From NCBI GenBank assembly GCA_016209525.1, contig JACQWK010000131.1, positions 1-37,024 of the forward strand: a stretch of 37,024 nt of DNA, read 5' to 3'. Of the stretch, positions 1-7,923 are shown piece after piece. Within the stretch, counting starts at the first letter, position 1. The number at the start of each line of letters is the position of its first letter. This DNA is from Verrucomicrobiota bacterium (GTDB lineage Bacteria > Verrucomicrobiota > Verrucomicrobiia > Limisphaerales > SIBE01). Made by a program: the position numbers and the translations under genes. The notes beneath the pieces are model-generated. The model ran no database searches. It was not told where the DNA came from and saw nothing but the letters and a program-made list of their open reading frames with translations.

Positions 1-1988
1 CGCCCGTCTATCTGGATGTCGAGGGCCTGCCCGACCGCGATTTCTACTACCTCATCGGCCTGCGCATCGGCAACGGCGACTCCGCCGTCCGGCACAGCCT
101 TTGGGCGGACACCGTCGAGGACGAAGGGAAGATTTGGCGGGAATTCCTCGCCATCCTCGACACCGTCGAGAAGCCGGTGCTGATTCATTATGGGCGCTAC
201 GAGACGACCTTCCTGAGGCGAATGAGTGAACGACACGGAAACCCAGCGGAACGCTCTGTTGCGGCAACAGGAATTGCATCGCCTGTGAACCTTCTGTCAG
301 TCATCTTCGCGCAGATCTACTTTCCCGTTTCTTCCAATGGCCTGAAGGACACTGCTGGCTTTCTCGGGTTCACGTGGGCGAATGCAGACTTCTCGGGACT
401 GAATTCTGTCGCGTGGCGACATCGCTGGGAGGAGTTGCTCGACGGAACGACCAAGGTAAAGCTGCTGACCTACAATGCTCAGGACTGTGAGGCTTTAAGC
501 CTGATGACAGACAGAGTCGGTCAGTTGGTGGGGCAACTGGTTGCGGAGAGTTCGACTCAATCAGGAGGGGCGCACGTCGTGCATGCGGACGCTGAACAAT
601 TTCATGCCAAGTCGAAGTGGCGAGCTTTCATCAGTCCGGTAAACGGCTTTGAAAAGATCAATGCTGCAGCGCATTGGGACTATCAGAGACACCGTGTCTA
701 CGCTCGGTCCGCAACGGCGGCGAAGAGGGCGGCGCCTCCGCACCCAAGGAGTTTAAGACCTGAGCAGGCACAACTGGTCATAGTCTGGCCCGCCTCACAC
801 GGGTGTCCGAAATGCCAAAGGAAAGTTCGATCCAAAGCCACAAAAAAATCGACGACGGTCCATGACATCGTTTTCGGTCGGCACAGCCTGAAGCGAAGAG
901 TGGTCAAGCACGTGTTCCGGACTTATCACTGTCGGCAATGCCGGGTTGACTTTGGCATGGAAGAAAGATTTCGGCTATTCCGGCAGTATGGGTGGAATCT
1001 TGTGGCATACCTCTTCTTCCAACTGGTCGAGTTGAACATTCCGCAACTCACAGTGGTCCGCCATTTCAACAGGCTGTTCCGCTTCGATCGGAGCACGAGC
1101 ACCCTGAACAATATGAAGACAAGAGTTACGGGATATTACGGGGAAACGAAGCAGAGGATACTTGAGCACATTATTCGAGGGAGGCTTGTCCATGCGGACG
1201 AAACGCGGGCGAACAGCAAGGGGAAAACCGGATTTGTCTAGGTTCTGACCAGTAACAGTGAGGTCGTGTACATCCTCGCGGACAAACGAGAAGGGGAAAT
1301 GGTCCAAAAGCTTCTGGCACGATTCAAGGGCGTCTTGGTATCCGATTTTTACACCGCGTATGACTCCATCGGCTGCCTTCAGCAGCGGTGCCTCATCCAC
1401 CTGATGCGGGATTTGAACGACGATCTCCTTACCAATCCGTTCGACACTGAATTGAAGCAGGTGGTCACGGCGTTTGCAGAACTCCTCCAACCGATGGTGG
1501 AAACCGTGGATCGCTTCGGTCTCAAAAGCCATTTTCTTAAGAAGCATTTGGCAGGCGTGGCCCGGTTCTACGGCGAAATTGGCGAAGCGGATTACCGGAG
1601 CGAAGCGGCCACGAAGTGTAAGAACTGGTTTGAACGGAACCGCGATAAACTCTTTACGTTCCTCAGCCATGACGGAGTTCTTTGGCACAACAACAACGCC
1701 GAACACGTCATTAAAGCCTTTGCGCGGCTCCGTGACGTAATCGCTGGAACCTCCACTGAAAAGGGCTTGGAAGAATAGCTGACGCTGCTGAGCGTTTGCC
1801 AATCCTGCAAATACATGGGCGCGGATTTTCTGGATTTCCTCCGCTCCGGGGAAAAGGACATTCACGCCTTCGCGGAGAGTCGGCATGGGCGTAGGCGCCG
1901 GTCGCCCACCAGCGAGCCGAAAGCGTCGCCAGTGGATGCGTCGGCGGAGCAACGAGCCATCTTGCGTCGACTGGCCCCGCGGTCGTAA
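1..1988 (+). pseudogene. RNase H-like nuclease / IS66-like transposase fusion, broken
   Basis: One reading frame (codons from position 3) runs from the window edge to a TAA at 1986-1988 and is broken by TAG at 1239-1241 and TAG at 1776-1778. The N-terminal part resembles the YprB/TM0106 RecB-associated RNase H-like domain: an acidic D-x-E at 15-23, IHYGRYE near 183-203, and a late YNAQDCEAL motif near 471-497. A zinc ribbon follows (CxxC at 804-815 and 930-941). A DDE transposase core of IS66 type comes next: D in HADET (1197-1199), D in VSDFYTAYD (1344-1346) and E in NNNAEHVIKAF (1701-1703). The first stop falls where IS66 proteins carry Trp (GKTGFVWVLTS), so a TGG-to-TAG change is likely. 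Sequence on both sides of each stop stays family-like, so decay is recent. The beginning, which may include a RecB-like nuclease domain, lies outside the window. Alternative: a domesticated protein whose C-terminus is no longer needed. Confidence 0.75.
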
Positions 1989-2010
1989 CAGCCGCGGTCG
2001 TAGCAGCCGA
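1981..2010. repeat. Two imperfect 15-bp direct repeats at the transposase 3' end
   Basis: Two copies of GGTCGTARCAGCCGM lie head to tail at 1981-1995 and 1996-2010, overlapping the last codons of the decayed transposase. A further partial copy (GGTCTGCGGCC) follows. They may mark an element end or a small REP cluster. No clear terminal inverted repeat was found. Confidence 0.4.
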
Positions 2011-2104
2011 GGTCTGCGGCCTGAGCTTTCTCTCCACCCACCACCTTCCCAGCCACCTTCCGCGGCCTTGTCAGGCGGGCTGAAGTCTGGCACCGTAACG
2101 CTTG

Positions 2105-2338
2105 ATGAACGCCGACCTGAAGCGCATCACGGTTGATCCGGCGATTTGCCACGGCAAGCCCACCGTGCGCGGGCTGCGCTATCCCGTGAGCATGATTCTG
2201 GAGCTCCTTGCGGGCAACATGAGCCCTGAGGAGATTCTCGCGGACTACCCGGACCTCGAACGCGAAGACATCAGCGCCTGTCTGGCGTTTGCAGCGCGTC
2301 TGGCCAACGTCCATCGCATTGTGCCCTTGGCCGCGTGA
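2105..2338 (+). CDS. DUF433-family antitoxin
   Basis: A 77-residue protein of the DUF433 family, short helix-turn-helix proteins usually encoded just upstream of a PIN-like DUF5615 toxin. Visible family marks are the ITVDPAICHGKPTVRG N-terminus, the hydrophobic helix YPVSMILELLA and the MSPEEILADYPDLEREDI segment. An in-frame TTG lies directly before the ATG at 2105; the ATG is the better start. Its stop (TGA 2336-2338) overlaps the GTG start of the next frame (2335), the tight coupling expected of a toxin-antitoxin operon. The gene is intact. Since its toxin partner carries a stop codon, it may persist as a solitary antitoxin or regulator. Confidence 0.8.
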   Translation: MNADLKRITVDPAICHGKPTVRGLRYPVSMILELLAGNMSPEEILADYPDLEREDISACLAFAARLANVHRIVPLAA

Positions 2339-2688
2339 GGTTCTTGATTGATGCCCAACTGCCGCGCCGACTCGCGCACTGATTCCAACAGCGCGGGCAC
2401 GAGATGGTCTTTACCCTTGAACTCGCGCAAGAGAACCGTACTCCAGACCGATCCTTGCTGGCTTTGGCGAACCGGGACCAACGCGTGTTGATTACGAAGG
2501 ATACTGATTTCGAAATCACCCACGAACTCGGCCAAGGCCCGCCCAAGCTCCTTCTCATCACGACGGGCAACATTCACAACGATGAGTTGCTGGCGTTGTT
2601 CGCGCGCCACGAGGAAACGCTCCTCGGTCTGCTGGATAAGCACACATTCATCGAACTGAGCCGGAGCCAGGTGATCGTTCACCGATGA
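2335..2688 (+). pseudogene. DUF5615 PIN-like toxin with premature stop
   Basis: The frame opens with GTG at 2335, giving RFLIDAQLPRRLAH, the typical DUF5615 N-terminus with its catalytic-type Asp. It then meets TGA at 2380-2382 and continues in the same frame to TGA at 2686-2688. The rest is family-like, with an ITKDTDFE segment (the second acidic PIN-like site) and a C-terminal HTFIELSRSQVIVHR. A TGG-to-TGA change explains the stop, since many relatives have an aromatic residue before the QRGHE stretch. Re-initiation at ATG 2404 would give about 94 residues lacking the N-terminal Asp and so probably an inactive toxin. DUF5615 proteins are predicted RNases of the PIN fold. The upstream DUF433 gene is intact. 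Confidence 0.75.
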
Positions 2689-2694
2689 GGCCGG

Positions 2695-2763
2695 GACTTT
2701 CTGGATTTCCTCCGTTCCGCGGAAAAGGACCTTCACGCCATCGCGGAAAGCCGGTGCGGGCGG
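2695..2763 (+). pseudogene. Second copy of the transposase C-terminal tail
   Basis: Read from GAC at 2695 this gives DFLDFLRSAEKDLHAIAESR, nearly the same as DFLDFLRSGEKDIHAFAESR near 1821-1880 of the decayed transposase. Only about 70 bp of tail is recognisable. It starts a few bases after the DUF5615 stop. The toxin-antitoxin pair is therefore bracketed by two copies of the same transposase 3' end, as expected after insertion or recombination between two related elements. Confidence 0.75.
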
Positions 2764-2928
2764 AAGCGTCGCAGCCCAGTCAACCACCGGATTGCAGACG
2801 GGTACCCGTTTCGGCGGTGCCGTCAGCCGAGATATCGGCAACCCATGAATGAAGCCCACAGCCACCGCGTCAGGCTTGTCGTCATGGCGCAAACCGAATA
2901 GATTTCTGGCAGCGCGAATTCGCGCGGC

Positions 2929-3171
2929 ATGAAAATGGAAATCGTCCTTACGAAAGAACTCGAACAGTACGTCAAAGCCAAGGTCCGCAGCGGACGCTAC
3001 GCCGACGAAAGCGAAGTCGTGCGGGAAGCATTGCGCAGCTTGGAGCAGCGCGAAGATTGGGAATCGCCTGCGCTGGAGGCCGCGCTGCTGGAAGGCGTAC
3101 GCAGTCCGCACCGGCCGTACACAAAGACCACTTTGAACCGCATCCGCAATAACGCGCGGAGCAGGAAGTGA
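2929..3171 (+). CDS. ParD-family antitoxin
   Basis: An 80-residue protein with the ParD/CopG ribbon-helix-helix N-terminus: a beta strand (MEIVLTKELEQYV) followed by a helix and the family signature RYADESEVVREALRSLEQRE. The C-terminal half is the flexible toxin-neutralising tail. Antitoxins of this kind bind ParE and repress their own promoter as a complex. The stop overlaps the GTG start of the next gene (TGA 3169-3171, GTG 3168), so the pair is translationally coupled. It lies directly downstream of transposase debris, which suggests arrival with mobile DNA. Length is normal for the family and no lesion is visible. Confidence 0.85.
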   Translation: MKMEIVLTKELEQYVKAKVRSGRYADESEVVREALRSLEQREDWESPALEAALLEGVRSPHRPYTKTTLNRIRNNARSRK

Positions 3172-3512
3172 AACATTCGACCTCCGTATCCGGTCGGGCT
3201 GAGGTCGATCTGACCAACCAGTACCGGTGGTATTTCGACAATGCGAACGTGGAGGTGGCCGAACGATTCTTAGCGGCCTTCGATGCAACCATCGACCGGT
3301 TGGCCAGGATGCCGGAAATCGGACGGCTCAGGAGATTTCGATCTCCGGAACTGCAAGGGACGCGGTCGCTACAGATCGGCGGCAGCTTTAACTCGCACTT
3401 GGTTTTTTACCGCGTTGCGGGAACTGCGGTGAGCGTCGAGCGTGTTATGCACGGCGCGCGAGACTTGGAACGGCGGTTGGTGGAGGCACCGGAAGGCTTT
3501 GTCGAGGAGTAG
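3168..3512 (+). CDS. ParE/RelE-family toxin
   Basis: A 114-residue member of the ParE/RelE toxin superfamily. Visible features are the N-terminal strand and helix (SGRAEVDLTNQYRWYFDNA), the helix AERFLAAFDATIDRLARMPEIGR, and the C-terminal strands with LVFYRVAGTAVSVERVMHGARDLE. The last matches the family's Y-x2..V-x-R-x2-H-x2-R-D/N ending. ParE toxins inhibit DNA gyrase whereas RelE-like relatives cleave mRNA; the target cannot be told from sequence here. The GTG start overlaps the stop of the ParD gene, so both are probably one transcript. The C-terminus is somewhat longer than in many relatives. Confidence 0.85.
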   Translation: MKHSTSVSGRAEVDLTNQYRWYFDNANVEVAERFLAAFDATIDRLARMPEIGRLRRFRSPELQGTRSLQIGGSFNSHLVFYRVAGTAVSVERVMHGARDLERRLVEAPEGFVEE

Positions 3513-3860
3513 AAGCGCTGAATCGGAGGTTGTTGAGGAAACCACTGCCGACAACAAATCGTGGGTTCCCAAAGGCGCGCGCGCGATTCTCGCCTTCAAG
3601 CTGGCCACGCTTGCGGCTTCTGCGCCCTTTCGAGGCTAAAAACTCCTCACGAGAATGAAGGAACATGACCGACAGCGGGGCAAAAGATCACACAGAACCA
3701 ACGGCCTGTATGGGCCGGTTTGCTCATTCAACCGGTCCGTTTGAAAACCATGTGGCTCATCTTCCTTTTGACTTTTTCGCGCGCTTTTGTGGCTGTTCAC
3801 CTGCTGGATTTGCGGTCCATCAGAGCCTCCTCAAGTCGGCTGCTGCGGGGGCGTTTGGAT
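3513..3860. other. Intergenic, no gene recognised
   Basis: About 350 bp between the ParE gene and the convergent GH123-like gene. Small open frames exist, including one at 3750-3977 with a hydrophobic N-terminus, but they overlap the tail of the GH123-like gene and match no family I know. A run of alternating GC near 3577-3587 is the only compositional oddity. Confidence 0.5.
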
Positions 3861-5702
3861 TTACCTTTGATTCAACTTCTCAATCATCCGGGCGATTCGG
3901 TCGCGGTGTTCGAGGATCGGGCGCGGGTCTGTCGTGAAGTGGGTCAAGTCTTTGGATATCTCCGGCGGTACCGATAGGAGTTGGCGCGCCTGTTGGATTA
4001 ATTGGGTTTCGCCTTGAGACCTCTGGGCACCTTCGATGGCCTGCTGAAGAATCCAGAAATATTCGTAGTCTTCCATGCCATCGCGAAGATTCTCCCAACG
4101 GAGCGAATTGATCGGTTCGTCGAGGCAAGGTTCGCTGCTGGTTTCAGGATTTCGCCGGGGCGGATAGAGGAATCGGCCATCGCCGTTCCCCCAAAAACCG
4201 ATGTGCCCGACCGGACGGTCGTAGCCGGAAACGTAACTCATCGGATCGAGCCACGGGTCCTGAAGTTTCGGAGCAGGAAAGGCCAGCGGGCTGTTCCAAT
4301 AAACCGTCGCCCAGATCAGAATTCCCGACACACCATACTGCCACGATTGCCATGGCCAGAGCCGAAGCTCCGTGCCGGGATGGTCGATGAAGAGCGTCAC
4401 GTGTGGCGCTTTGGGTCCAGTGCAGATGTACCACCACACCTCTTCGCCCGCCTCGCGCCGAGCGCGGACCTTCTCCGGCGTCCATTGCGGCGTCAGGCCG
4501 CACCAGATTTCCACGTGGCCCAGCAGCGCGGGTTCGGGTTGCTCGGTCAACATGCGCCGGATTCCAGGCGCGGCGGCTTTGATGCGTTTCATCCCTTCGA
4601 CAACGAACTCGTAGTCCTTTGGGTCGGGCTCGTCGAACCAATAGGTGAAGGCCTTTTGCAGCCAGCCGCGTTCGCGCAGATGCTTTTCCATCTGGTTAAG
4701 GTAATCCTGGAACAGCCGCGCGTGTTCCGGCGTGCCTTCCTGGAAACCTTCGAGCTCGCCCAGATGCCGGCTGTGAAAGGTGCCGCCGCCCATGCCAGGC
4801 AAGCGCAGTTGAAACGTGTTGAAGTGAAATTCGTCGAGCCATTTCGCCGCGGCCTTGTCGAAACGGCTGAAGTCAACCACGGCGCGCTTGTTCGCGCCCT
4901 CGCCAGCGAAACGGACATCAATAGGCGCGTAGTCGTAAAAGGAATATGGGCTGATCCGATGTTCCGCGAAATTCCTCAGGTACTTCTCAAATACGGCTTG
5001 TTTGTCATCCTGGCGCGTCAAGCCATGGTAGCGATTGATCCCTCCGGAGCCTAGGCCAAGCGCGCTTTTGAGGTGGGTCTCCTCGGGCAGCGCGAAATCA
5101 TAAACGTGCACGGACAACGGCACGATCAGGTCTCCAAGCGACGTCGTCAGTGACAGCTCGCCCTTGAAATCGCCGGGCTTGATGTTTCGTGGAACTTGAA
5201 ACGTCACCCAGAGGGGCTGATTCATTCCGGCGCGCAACGGGAGCGGTGGGCGCAGCGGCGGCAACGGATCGGGGTACCAGCCTGGCACGCAGGATTTGTC
5301 GGTCGGTTTCTTGACTTCCACAAACGCGACCTCATCGATCCGGGCCAAAATTGGCGCCGTATTTCCAGAAGCATCAACCAGCGGGCTCACAACCGCAGAC
5401 GTGATCTGGCCGTCTTTCTCCGGGCGGAGAACAATCTGAACCGGCTCGAATTCGCCTTGCGCGGCGGAGATGGCGACAGGCTTGATCGCCCCTTCGGCCG
5501 GCCGCACGGGCAAGTCACGGTCGCGCCCCACTTTCCAGCCGCTTTCACACCACCAGACGGCAAGGCGGTCGTTCTGCATCAACCAATAGCCGGCTCGCCG
5601 GTTTTCCAGGAAACTGGATGCAGCCGGTTGTGCGCTGATCGTCCACGCGCTGAAGAGGGGCAGGACCACCGACCGAACCGTGTGAACAAGTGTCGCGTTC
5701 AT
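3861..5702 (-). CDS. Secreted GH123-like glycoside hydrolase (DUF4091)
   Basis: The frame opens further upstream, but the start is placed at ATG 5702 because a signal-peptide-like stretch follows (VRSVVLPLFSAWTISAQPAAS) and the upstream part is translated palindromic repeat. The product is about 613 residues. It has an N-terminal beta-rich region (about 30-230) and a TIM-barrel region of the GH123/DUF4091 type. The adjacent D357-E358 in TYWFDEPDP matches the catalytic Asp-Glu dyad of GH123, and a typical NLRDGMEDYEYFWILQQA helix lies near the C-terminus. GH123 enzymes characterised so far act on beta-N-acetylgalactosaminides through substrate-assisted catalysis. The substrate here is not known, and many DUF4091 proteins have no tested activity. 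It stands alone, with repeats upstream and no neighbouring glycan operon. Confidence 0.75.
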   Translation of the reverse strand: MNATLVHTVRSVVLPLFSAWTISAQPAASSFLENRRAGYWLMQNDRLAVWWCESGWKVGRDRDLPVRPAEGAIKPVAISAAQGEFEPVQIVLRPEKDGQITSAVVSPLVDASGNTAPILARIDEVAFVEVKKPTDKSCVPGWYPDPLPPLRPPLPLRAGMNQPLWVTFQVPRNIKPGDFKGELSLTTSLGDLIVPLSVHVYDFALPEETHLKSALGLGSGGINRYHGLTRQDDKQAVFEKYLRNFAEHRISPYSFYDYAPIDVRFAGEGANKRAVVDFSRFDKAAAKWLDEFHFNTFQLRLPGMGGGTFHSRHLGELEGFQEGTPEHARLFQDYLNQMEKHLRERGWLQKAFTYWFDEPDPKDYEFVVEGMKRIKAAAPGIRRMLTEQPEPALLGHVEIWCGLTPQWTPEKVRARREAGEEVWWYICTGPKAPHVTLFIDHPGTELRLWPWQSWQYGVSGILIWATVYWNSPLAFPAPKLQDPWLDPMSYVSGYDRPVGHIGFWGNGDGRFLYPPRRNPETSSEPCLDEPINSLRWENLRDGMEDYEYFWILQQAIEGAQRSQGETQLIQQARQLLSVPPEISKDLTHFTTDPRPILEHRDRIARMIEKLNQR

Positions 5703-5742
5703 AAACGTCGCTCTCCGTCGATTGAGGCAGTTCTCATTTAGG

Positions 5743-5812
5743 CCCGCATGTAGTCCCGGCTTTAGCCGGTCAGCACGAGAAAACCGGCTAAAGCCGGGAC
5801 TACATGCGCGGG
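5743..5812. repeat. Long palindromic REP element
   Basis: Inverted arms of about 28 bp (5743-5770 and 5783-5812), nearly perfect apart from two extra bases in the right arm. The core is TAGTCCCGGCTTTAGCCGGT. It lies 41 bp upstream of the ATG of the GH123-like gene, so it sits in that gene's 5' region and could form a strong hairpin in RNA or DNA. Confidence 0.9.
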
Positions 5813-5888
5813 TCGTGGCTCGCGCCTGTGGCCAACATGAGATTTGCTGGTCAATTGAAGCTGGCCATTTTCCGAAGTGTGACCCACT

Positions 5889-6124
5889 GTGCACCTGCAC
5901 GAATTGATTCGAATCAAGAACCAACTGGCGAACCCAACGACCGCCGAACCTCATGTGCAAATCGACGTTCGCATTGAAGGAAACTCCGCCGCCTCGTTGG
6001 GCGAGATGAAAGGATTTCACTGGATGACGTCCTGCGGCGTTTATCTCCGTGAGGCGGCTGCGCTTTGAAAAAGGTCGGAGTCAATCTCCTCGACATCAGC
6101 GCGGCCAGAGCCGTTCAGCCGTAA
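5889..6124 (+). pseudogene. Frameshifted C-terminal fragment of an unrecognised gene
   Basis: A coding-like stretch from GTG 5889 reads QIDVRIEGNSAASLGEMKGF, then HWMTSCGVYLREAA, and stops at TGA 6066-6068. If the frame slips back one base near 6062 it continues ALKKVGVNLLDISAARAVQP to TAA 6122-6124. The joined reading looks like a natural protein end, so a one-base insertion is likely. The start is lost: an in-frame TGA lies at 5880-5882 and a REP element sits before it. I do not recognise the family. The form resembles the last domain of some sugar isomerases or dehydrogenases, but that is only a guess. Confidence 0.4.
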
Positions 6125-6134
6125 GCATGCAATA

Positions 6135-6306
6135 GCGGCGCGCGGTCATCCTGGCCGCAGCGGCTCTGGACCCCGGTGACTCGTCGATCTTCGCCTGGTG
6201 TCTCGAACCGCTGTTTGGTGACTGTGGCGGACGAGGTCGCTACGTCGGGGAAACATCAAACACGCAACCAATTCGGCACTGCTGCGGCCAAGATGGCCGT
6301 GCGCCG
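6135..6306. repeat. REP pair, GGCCGCAGC family
   Basis: Inverted arms at 6135-6161 and 6281-6306 pair imperfectly around the core GGCCGCAGC, with about 120 bp between. The same family appears at 36918-37024. No gene is visible in the spacer. Confidence 0.75.
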
Positions 6307-6373
6307 ACTGAATACTCACGACTTGGGCCGGTTCGGCTGACGAAAACGCCGACAGCAATTGGCGACCATTCGC

Positions 6374-7390
6374 TCACTGTTCCTCGATGATGGCATCGTA
6401 AAACTCCGCGATGTCGCCTTTGCCATCGCCGGCCTTGAATTTCATGGCGGCGCGCGGATGTTGGTTCAGCATGCCGGTGAGCATGTAAGGCAGGTCAAAG
6501 CCCCACAGCAGCTTGACGCGGAGCGGTTCGATGTGGTTCTGAACACACTGCAAGACGGGCCGCAGGTTGTATTTTGGGTTGTGCAGGAAGCTGATGAGCA
6601 GTTCCATGGGGCAATTGCCTGCGCCTCGCCCAAGCCCGGCCATGGTGGCGTCGAGCATGTTGGCTCCTTCGATGATGGCTTCGATCGTGTTGGCGAAGCC
6701 TAACTGGAGGTTGTTGTGCGCGTGGATTCCGACTTCCTTTCCGGCTTCCTTCGCATATTGAAGGTACTTGCGAACCAGGTAATGCACCTGTTCGCTGTAG
6801 AGCGCGCCGAAACTGTCCACGACGTAAATGGCTTTGGTGTCCGATCCGGCCAGGAGTTCCAGTCCCTCGGTCAATTCTCGTTCCGGGATGGTCGATGCCG
6901 CCATCAAGTTGACCGTGGTCTCGTAACCCTTGTCCTGCGCATCCTTGATCATGTCCAGCGCTGTGGGGATTTGATTGATGTAAGTCGCCACGCGAACCAT
7001 GTCGATGACGCTCTCCTTTTTGGGCGGAATGTCTTCGTGGTAATCGCAGCGCTCCGCGTCGGCCATGACCGCGAGTTTCAAATCGGTCTTGTTCTCCCCG
7101 ACGATGCGGCGGAGGTCATCCTCCAGGCAATACTTCCAGGGACCGTGTTCGCCCATCTTGATGCCTTTGCGGGAAGCTTTGTAGCCAATCTCCATGTAGT
7201 CGATGCCTCCCTCGACGCAGGCCGCATAGACAGACTTCACCACGCCGTCGTCGAAATGGTGGTTGTTCATCAAACCGCCATCGCGAATCGTGCAATCCAG
7301 GACTTTGATTTCCGGGCGATAGGAGAGCCACCTTCCGGCCGGGGTTTCCTTGGGCTTTGTTGACTTGGTTTTCTTGTCGGTCGTGCTCAC
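6374..7390 (-). CDS. HMGL-type aldolase (TIM-barrel C-C lyase family)
   Basis: A 338-residue protein of the HMG-CoA lyase-like/DRE-TIM metallolyase superfamily. The catalytic KVLDCTIRDGG motif near residue 30 supplies the Arg-Asp pair, GIHAHNNLQLGFANT near 218-232 supplies the two metal-binding His and an Asn, and GLGRGAGNCPMELL follows. The closest relatives by layout are 4-hydroxy-2-oxovalerate aldolase-like proteins and unassigned 'aldolase catalytic domain' proteins. It lacks the extra C-terminal domain of isopropylmalate synthase, so leucine synthesis is unlikely. The start is GTG (7388-7390), preceded at good spacing by AGAGGA, which supports it over other starts. The lysine-rich N-terminal 25 residues look disordered. 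The substrate is unknown; no pathway partners lie next to it. Confidence 0.75.
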   Translation of the reverse strand: MSTTDKKTKSTKPKETPAGRWLSYRPEIKVLDCTIRDGGLMNNHHFDDGVVKSVYAACVEGGIDYMEIGYKASRKGIKMGEHGPWKYCLEDDLRRIVGENKTDLKLAVMADAERCDYHEDIPPKKESVIDMVRVATYINQIPTALDMIKDAQDKGYETTVNLMAASTIPERELTEGLELLAGSDTKAIYVVDSFGALYSEQVHYLVRKYLQYAKEAGKEVGIHAHNNLQLGFANTIEAIIEGANMLDATMAGLGRGAGNCPMELLISFLHNPKYNLRPVLQCVQNHIEPLRVKLLWGFDLPYMLTGMLNQHPRAAMKFKAGDGKGDIAEFYDAIIEEQ

Positions 7391-7439
7391 GATGTTCCTC
7401 TCGGTGCAAATGTGATCAACGAGCTGAGAAGTAAGCCGA

Positions 7440-7529
7440 CACCCCTCACGCCGTCTCCGGCCACCCTCTCCCCATCCAATGGGGTGAGGGGTATGGTTTC
7501 ATGTCGAGCCACTTTTGAACTGCTTAATG
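7440..7529. repeat. REP with conserved right flank, copy 1
   Basis: Arms ACCCCTCAC (7441-7449) and GTGAGGGGT (7484-7492) enclose CCACCCTCTCC. The right flank TTTCATGTCGAGCCACTTTT continues to GAACTGCTTAAT and recurs, diverged, at 15336-15433. It lies just upstream of the aldolase GTG start, on the 5' side of that gene. Confidence 0.75.
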
Positions 7530-7675
7530 AACGAGTTCTTTGCGGCAATGGCCGCGCCTCTTCGTAATTCAATTCCCTACGGGTTGGCGACCAAAAAATG
7601 AAAGGGCTGTGCTGTTCTAGCACTTCAGATTGGAGATCTCCGATTCAAAGGGCTGGACGCGAAAGCGTACCCTAC

Positions 7676-7814
7676 AGCCTGTCTGAGAAATGGGTGGAAC
7701 GGGCTACCAGCCCGTTTTTGGCGGCAACCTGCCGCCACAAGGCCCGGCGGGTTGGTAGCCCGCCAACACAGACCGGTGGCCTGTTCCACCGAGAAGGTAA
7801 TTCTCAGACAGGCT
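7676..7814. repeat. MITE-like element with perfect 14-bp inverted ends
   Basis: AGCCTGTCTGAGAA at 7676-7689 is matched exactly by its reverse complement at 7801-7814. Inside is a second set of palindromes: GGTGGAACGGGCTACCAGCC (7693 on), a central ACCTGCCGCC/GGCGGG stretch, and CTGTTCCACC at 7781-7790. The whole is about 139 bp and has no coding capacity. A single copy of the inner motif recurs at 27163-27182. Confidence 0.8.
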
Positions 7815-7821
7815 CTTAAGA

Positions 7822-7896
7822 GTAGGGCAGTCATCTTGCCTGCCCCAGACTGCGGAGTGACGGGTGCCAACAAGGCAGGCTAGAAGCCTGCCCTAC
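7822..7896. repeat. REP element, GGCAGGC family
   Basis: GTAGGGCAG (7822-7830) and CTGCCCTAC (7888-7896) form the outer stem. Further GGCAGGC and GCCTGCC motifs lie inside. It follows the 7676-7814 element after seven bases, so the two make a compound repeat between the aldo/keto reductase end and the aldolase start. Related GCATCTTGCCTGCC sequence lies near 11909-11922. Confidence 0.7.
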
Positions 7897-7923
7897 GGTG
7901 GTGAACCGCAGATTGGAACATAC

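Noticed and set aside
177..1241. An intact 354-residue gene starting at 177
   Set aside because: The same frame is open back to the window edge with domain-like sequence, and it continues past the TAG into the transposase core, so this is only a piece of the broken fusion.
975..2093. Long minus-strand open frame opposite the transposase
   Set aside because: It is antisense to a clear transposase frame and has no recognisable family; its Arg/Pro-rich text is typical of a shadow frame.
2380..2382. TGA as a selenocysteine codon in the DUF5615 frame
   Set aside because: No bacterial SECIS-like hairpin is evident just downstream, and PIN-like toxins have no use for selenocysteine; a nonsense mutation is simpler.
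3750..3977. Small frame with a hydrophobic N-terminus
   Set aside because: It overlaps the end of the GH123-like gene on the other strand by over 100 bp and shows no family or ribosome-binding site.
7440..7896. CRISPR array
   Set aside because: The repeats are palindromic and unequal in spacing and sequence, with no regular repeat-spacer pattern and no cas genes nearby.
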